A stretch of 64,000 nt of DNA from Ceratodon purpureus (taxonomy: Eukaryota > Streptophyta > Bryopsida > Pseudoditrichales > Ditrichaceae): contig CM026428.1 in the NCBI GenBank assembly GCA_014871385.1, positions 6,737,471 to 6,801,470 on the forward strand. The letters are read 5' to 3'. A program made the position numbers and the translations under genes. Under the pieces are notes generated by a model, which was not told the DNA's origin, ran no database searches, and was given only the letters and a program-made list of their open reading frames with translations. Within the stretch, counting starts at the first letter, position 1. Each line of letters starts with the position of its first letter. This document shows, in pieces, positions 56,527-64,000 of this stretch.

Positions 56527-58400
56527 CTTAACTGAATGTACCCTTTTGTTGAAAATAAACTAGTTCTTGAGTGTATCAGTCGCCTCTGAGAAAAGTAAAT
56601 ATCAATCCGTGAATCTGTAGCACATCCGAGGCAAAAGCACCTTAGTGCTGTGAGAAAACGGGGAGATAAACCGTGCACAGTTACACACATGAAGAATTCT
56701 CTCACAAAAATCGCAAGAATGCTGAGTCACTTAACAAGAAAGCATGATAATATACGCAACCACTTTACCGAGGAAATAATTTCAGAAGCAGACGAACTTG
56801 TGATGAGCATCTAACCCTAAAACAGAGCATCTTAAAAGTCAAATTATCATATCCGTTACGACAGAAATTCGTGACAAACAATAAGTGTGTAAGTCGTCCT
56901 TCTTGGACTAGAAAGACAATTCAGCCCACAAACGCACGAAATGGACATAAACTTGCTAAAAAATGCACTTCTATCCATTCGAATATATGACAGCAACGAT
57001 AACAAAGGAAAATCGTGTCACGCGGAAGGGTGCAGGCGGTACGAGTCACTTCAAAATCAAACCGCTCCAAGAAAAAGAGACGAAGGAGTTCGGGAGGGTC
57101 ACATAACTTGTCAACGCCACTCAATACTCAAAAATGTACAAAGCTTGTGACTGCAAACCATAACTTAACTCCAATTCACACCAACAGTAGTTCTGACAAG
57201 ACTTTAGCAAGTCCCTCGTACTGCGAAACGGACTGCCCTCGACTCAAAAATGCTCAGTAAGAGCTCAGCCTCAAAACCGACACTGCAGACAAATGAAACC
57301 CTCAAAACCCTAGCCTCCTCGAGCACCAGAAACGCCCCCACAAGCTCACGCTTCAAGCGACCACTCGCAAACCTATCCTCATACTAGAAACCCCACCAAC
57401 AGGCTCCGAACCACGAAACCACCCGACACTCAAAGCGCCAAAATTACTCTCAACATACAGACAAACCCTAGCAGCCAAAACCAACATGCACAGGAACAAT
57501 CCTGCAGACACCACCTCACCACCACCCTGACCTCTACTCCTACCAAACACCCAGCCGCCCAAACCACACCCACAACACACGCCACCGCGCAAAACCCTAA
57601 CCTACACACCAACCCCGAGGTCACAAAAACCAGCCCTACATTAACCCCTAAAACAAAACAAAACAAACAACAAACAAACACAACCTAAACCCCGACAACC
57701 ATCACACCACACTCAACGAAGAAACCCTTACCTCGTCCGCGACGGCAAATTCCAGAAAACCTCCACCTCCAGCCAACCTCCCACTCAATCCGCACAAAAC
57801 AAAAACGCTTGCGCCTGCCCTACCCCGAACACTGGAGACGAAACCCTACATCACACCGGCGCAACCGAGCCAGCCACCAAACCCCGAACCCCGGACGCGA
57901 ATCCCAATTGTCTCCACCAGGCTTGAAACGCTCACAGCGACCTCATCTCTGCACCGTTTGGGCTCCCGTTTGGACCAGCGAATCCCGAATGGCGGGCGCA
58001 GTGCGGCGAGCGCGGGGAGCGAGTGTCGGCCCTCGCGTCGGAGGCATGCGCAGGCAGCTGTGGAGCAGAGCAGAGCAGAGAAGAGAGCAGAGCAGCGGAG
58101 ATGGAGATGGGGAACGGCAGCTTGTGCAGGAGGGGCGCCTGCCAAACCTGGGCCTGCTCTCTCTCTAAACCTCTTGGCGGCGGCGTCTTTCGCCTCCCTT
58201 GGCTCCCCCCCACCCCCCTCTCGCGCCGGTCGCCAGGTCGCTACTCCCCCGCCTGGTAGGTTGCTCCCCCAGTGGTCGCAATTCCAGGGGCAACCAAAAG
58301 CTCATCCATCCATTTCACAGTTGTTCATCCACATCACCCGAATTCATTCACTTCTCCTCTATTCATCTGTTTTGTGAGTTTCTTCATCCATATTGGCTAG
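56527..58400. other. probable 5' region of the J-protein gene, GC-rich
   Basis: The first ~800 bases have moderate composition and may hold 5' UTR and a leader intron on the minus strand. From about 57280 to 58300 the DNA is C- and A-rich on the plus strand, then GC-rich. Several overlapping open frames on both strands reflect this composition and resemble no family. A GAGCAGAGCA-type short repeat lies near 58065-58095. Confidence 0.4.
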
Positions 58401-59673
58401 ACTAATATACCAGCTTGTGGTGTGCTTCACTCGCTTGTGAGATATCATCTGAAAATTCTTTTAGAATGTTCTTGGGATTGATAACCGGTGGAGGTGATAC
58501 GCGGGGGTGTTTGAGGGGTTTGCTGTATTGTTGTGGTGTTACTTGGGTAATATCCGGCTCGGGGGGGCGATGTTCGGGGTCGGTATGTGGAGGGGTTGGA
58601 GGGTTGAGTGGGGGGGTGGTAGGTAGGAAGGGGAGGGGGAGGGGGGCCAATGGGGTTAGGGGTTTGGGGGCAGAGCGTTTCCTCCTCCCGTTCTGGGGGT
58701 GATGTGGCCTGCCAAGTCATCGTGAAAAAGGTGACCTAACTTGAGCTTTTGTTCTGGTCCGGAAGATCTGTTGGGGATGCTTTGTGTTTGTTGTTTGGAG
58801 GGTCCCTTTCGGTAAGTTTTTTTTCAGGGGCTTTTTGGTAATTTTGTTTTGGATTGGGGCCACTAGATATTGGGAAGTAAGGTAAATGACCAGTAACCGA
58901 CCATTTGAGCAATTTTGGAGGTAATTTTTGAAAGTACGATGTTGCAGAAATTTTTTCCATGTAGGAAGATAAGGTATTTGAGTGTACAGAAATTTACATA
59001 ATTTTTCCTCCAAAACTGAAAATACTGTGAATTTTAAGGAGGAAAAAGTGTAGTGTTCTAGTAATTGATCATTGAAGATTTCCACCCAAAATGTTCACGA
59101 AAGCAAAGGCTTTATAGTAGAAAATGAAGATTGTGCCCAACGATCGGTTACTGGTCGTGGTCGGTTACTAGTCATTTACCTTAGACATCAGTATAATTAA
59201 AATGGAAGTCCGGAGCCTATCCGCATGCACTACCGAGGTTACCTCCAAGTCGTTGTATTTGGAGGTCAAAAGAACTTGATTACTATAGTTATTGAAAAAG
59301 AGCTCCGAGAGAGGTGGAGAGTCCTCATAGGATTAAGGTTACAAATGGTGCAGATTGTGTCCCCGCTTTATATATTTGTAGCCCCCGTTTAAGGAGTGCC
59401 ATGCTAAGGGAATGATTTTTTACTACTATAGGAAAATGAATCTTTTGAAGGGAGTTTTGATTTTCATCTGAGAAATTATTGAAGATTAAAACTGATTGAA
59501 ATTATGGTGATTGAAGATTTGATGGCATACTCAAATGCCTAATCATATTGCTTCTTGATTGATTGGAAAGATGATGACATTATGATACCCTTGTATAATG
59601 TCATTTGGGCAAATTGTAAAATCAATAACAGTGACAAGTTAACATCTCAAATATATATAAAGAACTACAAAAG

Positions 59674-59853
59674 TTGGAATTGACATTTATAGAAAGCTTC
59701 ATACCTTTGAATTGACATTTATATAAAGCTAGAGAAGTTTGAATTGACATTTACATACAGCTCCAGAAGTCTGAATTGACATTTATATACAGCTACAGAA
59801 GTCTGAATTGACATTTTTAAAGAGCCAGAGAAGTTGGAACTGACATCTTGATG
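59674..59853. repeat. 32-bp tandem repeat, five to six copies
   Basis: Units of the type TTGAATTGACATTTATATAA plus AGCTAGAGAAGT follow one another with some base changes. Looser copies of GTTGGAATT-ACAT recur up to 60170 and 60270. Confidence 0.8.
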
Positions 59854-61998
59854 TACTTTATGTAAACCCTAAGATCAAGCACAATAGTTTAGCTTCCCTG
59901 GCATATAAAAAGAGCTACATTGTTTGAATCAACTCTGTAAAAAATCACAAAAGTTCTAATTGAAATCTTAATGTACAATGATCTTTGTATTGTAATTTAT
60001 ATGACGTAATTCATACAAATTACCATATAAAAAAATGGTTTAACATCCCAAATAGAAAAAAAGATTTACATAAGTACTATGCGATCCAATCAGAGAAGTT
60101 TGCCTAATGTGTTTTGGATCACCAGAGTTTATATCAAATAATATTCTTAAAAAGTCACAAAAGTTGGAATTAACATCTTGCTTTATTGCAAGTTATATGA
60201 TGTGATTTATGCAAACTATAGGATTAAAAATAACAATTTAACACTCCTTGCATATGAAAAAGCTACAAAAGTTGAAACAAACATGTATATGAACGTTTTA
60301 TCATAATTTCTTACTGTCATTTTGATACAATCATAAATAAAGTTTATATTGTTGATTTGTCCAAGACATTGGTCATCCAATCTTAAAAAAAAAAATTCAA
60401 AAAATTACCTAGAGTACTATTTTTATTTTTAAAATAGACATAAATTTAATGATCAAAGTAAAATGTTTTAACACATCATGGAAATTATGTACAATATGAT
60501 ATAAGACCATGTTTTTCCTTTATTATAATAATTTAGATATCAAATAAAATAACACTTTAGACTTTTTAATTCTATTATAATGTGAATATTTGGGATATAA
60601 CTACAATGACTTATAGAAATGAATTTGGGCCAATAATGTGCAGTGGCCACTAATTTCTTTAAATAACTTTGGTACATTGTAAAATATTTTTGGTATATTT
60701 TAATGATTGGTGGAGTTTATCATGCGTTTATGTTGTTTTTTTTAATTATAAAATGGTTAGATTAAAAATTAAAAACATTAAATTAAAATTAAAATTAAAT
60801 TAAAATATTTTTTTATGATGTAATTACTAAGAAACCATTAGTCCTTTTTATTGCAAACATATCTTTAAAAAATAGATGTTTAAGTATGATTTTAATAAAA
60901 TAAATCTATAATTGCTTATAGAAATATATACATATTGGCACCATTGACTTGCGATGGCCAATAGACCATCATGTAATTTAGGATAAAAAATTTGTTTTGA
61001 AATAATAAGCATAAAAATAGATATATTCCTTATTATACGCAAGAATCCAAACAAATATGTGTAAATGATTTTCAATTACTTTTTGTAGACAATGTCAATT
61101 TCATTGAAGCTAAAGTAAAGACAAAATGAATCACTTTCAGTTTTAAATGATTTTTAGTAAAAACTGAAACAATAGAAAAATAGTGATTTAATTTTCAAAA
61201 TTCTTGGATCAATGTGTTTACAAATACAAATGTGTGCATACCTCACATATGTCTCGAACACCATAGAATATACTTTAAATTGCACAATTCAAATTCCTTT
61301 TAGTATGTGAATTGTTTTTCAATTACTTGTAGTTAAAAATACTCAATTGGTAAAATTTAGCCTATGAACATCCGCTATGACTAAAGAGGTCAATTTAATC
61401 ATCCAAAAGAAGTTTATTGCTTTAAATCTATTTTTTGGTCAAAATTTGAAATCACAAATTTGACTTGTATTATATCAAGCAAGCAACCAATTGATTATTT
61501 TCTATAAAATCACCTCAAAATTCACTTACATATAAATCATAAATTGAGTTTCAACATAAAATCAACAAAATTTGACCATCTAAAAATTTGTGACTTTTAT
61601 TTTAACTTAATTATGTATAGCTTAAAAACTTTTAAAACAAGAAAACAACTATTAAGTAGAAAAAGTTTTAAATGTTTTCAATAAACATACAAATTAGTTT
61701 TAATTCAAGATTTTTCCAAGACTTGAATTGTAGAAGACAACCAATTACAAATTTCTACATCAATATAGATTTGATAATGTATAATATTAAATTAAAGTTC
61801 AACATATATATTTTTTAATACCGAATAATCACATATCAAGCGAGTATGGTCCTACATGTTAACTTTTGTTATAGTTTTGATACTACATTATAAAAATATT
61901 ACTTTTAAAAATCATATGATTTGAAAAGTTTTGCAATATAGATGTTTATGAACATAAAAAATAAATGAAATATTTATTATAGTATAATTTTTTTTTAA

Positions 61999-62043
61999 AT
62001 ATGTATATATATATACATATATATAATATATATATATATATAT
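61999..62043. repeat. AT microsatellite
   Basis: A run of TA units with short interruptions inside a generally AT-rich block. Confidence 0.8.
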
Positions 62044-63516
62044 GAATTTATAAAATGATTACTAGTTTCTTTGAAAAACTTTCCAAATATTGCATGAAAA
62101 TATTGTCGAATTTCATAGTTTCTTTCTAGATCGCTAAAAACAAATAATGAATGGAATTTGAGTAATATTATATTTTCATCATCTATATTTTCTTAAGCAA
62201 ATAGAATATAAATATGCCGAAATTGATTTTATTCTACCTTTTTTACAGATGAGTAATGCAGACTCTCATTTCAAATTTGAGCGAGTGAAAATACCGAAAT
62301 ACATTATTGTTGGCATGCGACGCTATTATTTAAATTAACTATTATCGATTAAGACAAAAAGTAAGGCATCGCTTTGAGCACCAACAAACTATAGTCTGAA
62401 ACTTATGCCTGCCTTTTTTACAGGAGATCTCTGAAGTTTTTATCCCTTTGTCACACTAACCCCGAAGTCGAAGTAGACTGGTGGAGATAGTCTGTGTACT
62501 CGCATTCTGTGACTCAACGCTTCCACTATGCATGGACTGCGAGCCAAACAATATTGTCTTAGAACTAGAGAAATTTTCCATCTAACGATATGTAATTTGC
62601 TTTTGTCGGGTCATTAAGCACAATGTGTGTCTCGATTAAATTATTTGGGATTTTGATGATTGATTTTATTGAAGGAACTGAATGGAATGTCGTGCACTTC
62701 GAAACGTAGCTCACATTCTTTAACATTTGGCACATTTCACTCAACATTACATACATTAGGAATCCTCGAGCATGCAAACTGCGAGTTTTGTCCGGAGTAG
62801 GCATCTATTTGGATCATGTTGAGTTCTGCAATATGGCAATGCAAGGGAATCTGCTACAATGGACATTTGCGAAGTAAGCGCTCTTAGTAAAGAATGGGAG
62901 CGGTGCTCTCCCCTCAGCAAAGAAGTTTATATGGGCTCTCTATTTCTTGAAATGTAGGGCGCTTAGAGGGATTCTGATGCCAACATCTGTTCATCCAAGG
63001 CCTTGATTCACTGTGGAGTCTGACTTGTTCATTGAGTCAAAATTCTTTCACTTCACGTGGAATTGATCCTATAAAGATTTCATAGCAAGTCATCCCGTAA
63101 CTATACAATTATGATGCTTTGTTGTCAAACTAAGGTGAGAAACTCCAATCTAGTTGTTGACTCTTGTCAGCAGGGAATATCTCTAGTGCCTCTTGTGTCT
63201 ATAGGGAAATGGAGGGTTAATCTTGTGGCCATCACACATAAAATGATGCTGCAAGCATAAGCTTTACTGATCGAAGTTAAGAGAATATATACAAAGACTC
63301 CAAGTTGATGAACACAAGATTGAAGGAACAGTAGAAGAATAGTAACAACAGTCGAGGGCAACATTCAACACATTCTAAGTTAGAATCACATTCAGTTACT
63401 ACTTTTCAAAACTGCAAGTCTTTCATTGCCCGAGCAATTTGGAGCATGCACCGTCATGTGTCATACCTCAATAGGTCTTCCAAGTAAATATGAGAAGCAC
63501 GATGGACCTATGTTGT

Positions 63517-63961
63517 TCAATTCAAAAGGAATTGAACAATGTCTTCTATGGATTCATTCTCTACGTTTTCAAGCTCTTCCAGGGGCTCATGTTCATTCAA
63601 GATCTCTATAATGCCTCGCGGTGGAGTTGACATTGTTCGTCCGAAAGTTGATGGTGCTCGTCTCGAAGTTGATTTTGCTTCTACCAAAGTTGATGACCCT
63701 CGTCCCAAATAAAGTTGAACTGCCTTTTTCATGAGTTGCAATTCCTTAGCTTGAAGCCGATGTTTCTCTTCAAAGAGTAGTTTATTCTCTTCATCACTAG
63801 AAGATATGATGATCTCCTCTTCCACTCTTCCTATCATCACTCTTACTTGTCTAATATGTTCTTTCTTTCTTTCTTTCTCTCTCGTCATTTATTCTAATTA
63901 GCTCATCTTCTATTCTATTTCTCCTCTCCATGAAGTGTTGGTACCTTCCACCGTCATCCAT
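63517..63961 (-). pseudogene. small charged ORF, frame broken at an AAAG microsatellite
   Basis: A frame from the ATG at 63961 reads MDDGGRYQHFMERRNRIEDE and runs as a charged helix. It then enters a tract of AAAG units (about 63858-63880 on the minus strand) and ends soon after. The frame on the other side (63888-63517, 123 residues; GRVEEEIIISSSDEENKLLF, then KHRLQAKELQLMKKAV) looks like its continuation, one base out. Either the gene has slipped in the microsatellite or the two parts are separate. The family is not recognised; helical, highly charged text of this type also occurs in proteins encoded by plant DNA transposons. The window ends 39 bases beyond. Confidence 0.35.
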
Positions 63962-64000
63962 TCTTCTCGACAACTCAATTCAATAGGCAATGAACGATGA

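Larger units (their letters stand above)
58401..63516. other. AT-rich gene-free region
   Basis: No gene was recognised. The first 320 bases are G-rich on the plus strand. The DNA then becomes very AT-rich, with a 32-bp tandem repeat at 59674-59853 and an AT microsatellite near 61999-62043. It is likely decayed transposon DNA, similar in character to 1-7265. Confidence 0.55.

Noticed and set aside
57353-58377. Overlapping glycine-, proline- or arginine-rich frames upstream of the J-protein gene
   Set aside because: They overlap on both strands, have biased composition and no known domain; they follow base composition.
60848-61075. 75-codon minus-strand frame in AT-rich DNA
   Set aside because: Isoleucine- and tyrosine-rich as expected from AT composition; no start or splice context.
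1-64000. CRISPR arrays, bacterial operons and tRNA or rRNA genes
   Set aside because: No spaced identical repeats of CRISPR type, no bacterial gene order and no tRNA-like cloverleaf was noticed by eye; a tRNA scan was not possible, so small RNA genes could have been missed.

Overview
The window looks like nuclear DNA of a land plant, most likely a moss such as Physcomitrium patens (inference). Spliced genes with GT-AG introns encode plastid-targeted ribosomal proteins and plant-type families. They sit in short, more GC-rich islands between long AT-rich stretches, and a Ty3/gypsy LTR retrotransposon lies among them. No bacterial or organellar features were seen.

Layout. 1-7265: AT-rich, gene-free, with old degenerate repeats. 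7266-17387: gene island with a ThrE-type membrane protein (-), a thioredoxin-like 3-3 protein (+), a DUF604 glycosyltransferase (+) and plastid ribosomal protein uL24c (-). 17388-24467: GA microsatellite, AT-rich DNA, a GC-rich inverted repeat, two adjacent lineage-type genes on the minus strand (142 aa and 289 aa), a leucine-rich-repeat relic (+) and an intronless 426-aa membrane protein (-). 24468-27614: no recognisable gene. 27615-33730: an ADD-domain (ATRX-type zinc finger) protein (+) and plastid ribosomal protein bS6c (+).

35288-44406: a 9.1-kb Ty3/gypsy element on the minus strand with 651-bp LTRs that differ at one base by my reading and a 5-bp target duplication. It carries gag, protease, reverse transcriptase, RNase H and integrase, plus a long accessory coding region beyond integrase that runs into the 3' LTR. 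Despite the near-identical LTRs the frame is broken three times (TAA in gag, a frameshift in integrase, TAG in the accessory region). 44407-48440: a 50-bp direct duplication, a 131-bp CACTA-type foldback MITE with a TGA target duplication, a 25-bp minisatellite and a ~350-bp near-perfect hairpin. 48440-56526: a CCDC25/NFACT-R protein (+), an intronless GH1 beta-glucosidase (-) and a ZRF1/zuotin-type J protein (-). 56527-64000: GC-rich probable 5' region, then AT-rich DNA with a 32-bp tandem repeat, ending in a small broken ORF at the window edge.

The cellular genes are independent housekeeping or regulatory genes and not a cluster. uL24c and bS6c serve plastid translation. CCDC25 and ZRF1 belong to families linked to ribosomes or nascent chains. 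The ADD protein and ZRF1 belong to families linked to chromatin. Exon borders were placed by hand from GT-AG sites, reading phase and remembered family sequence, without transcript data.
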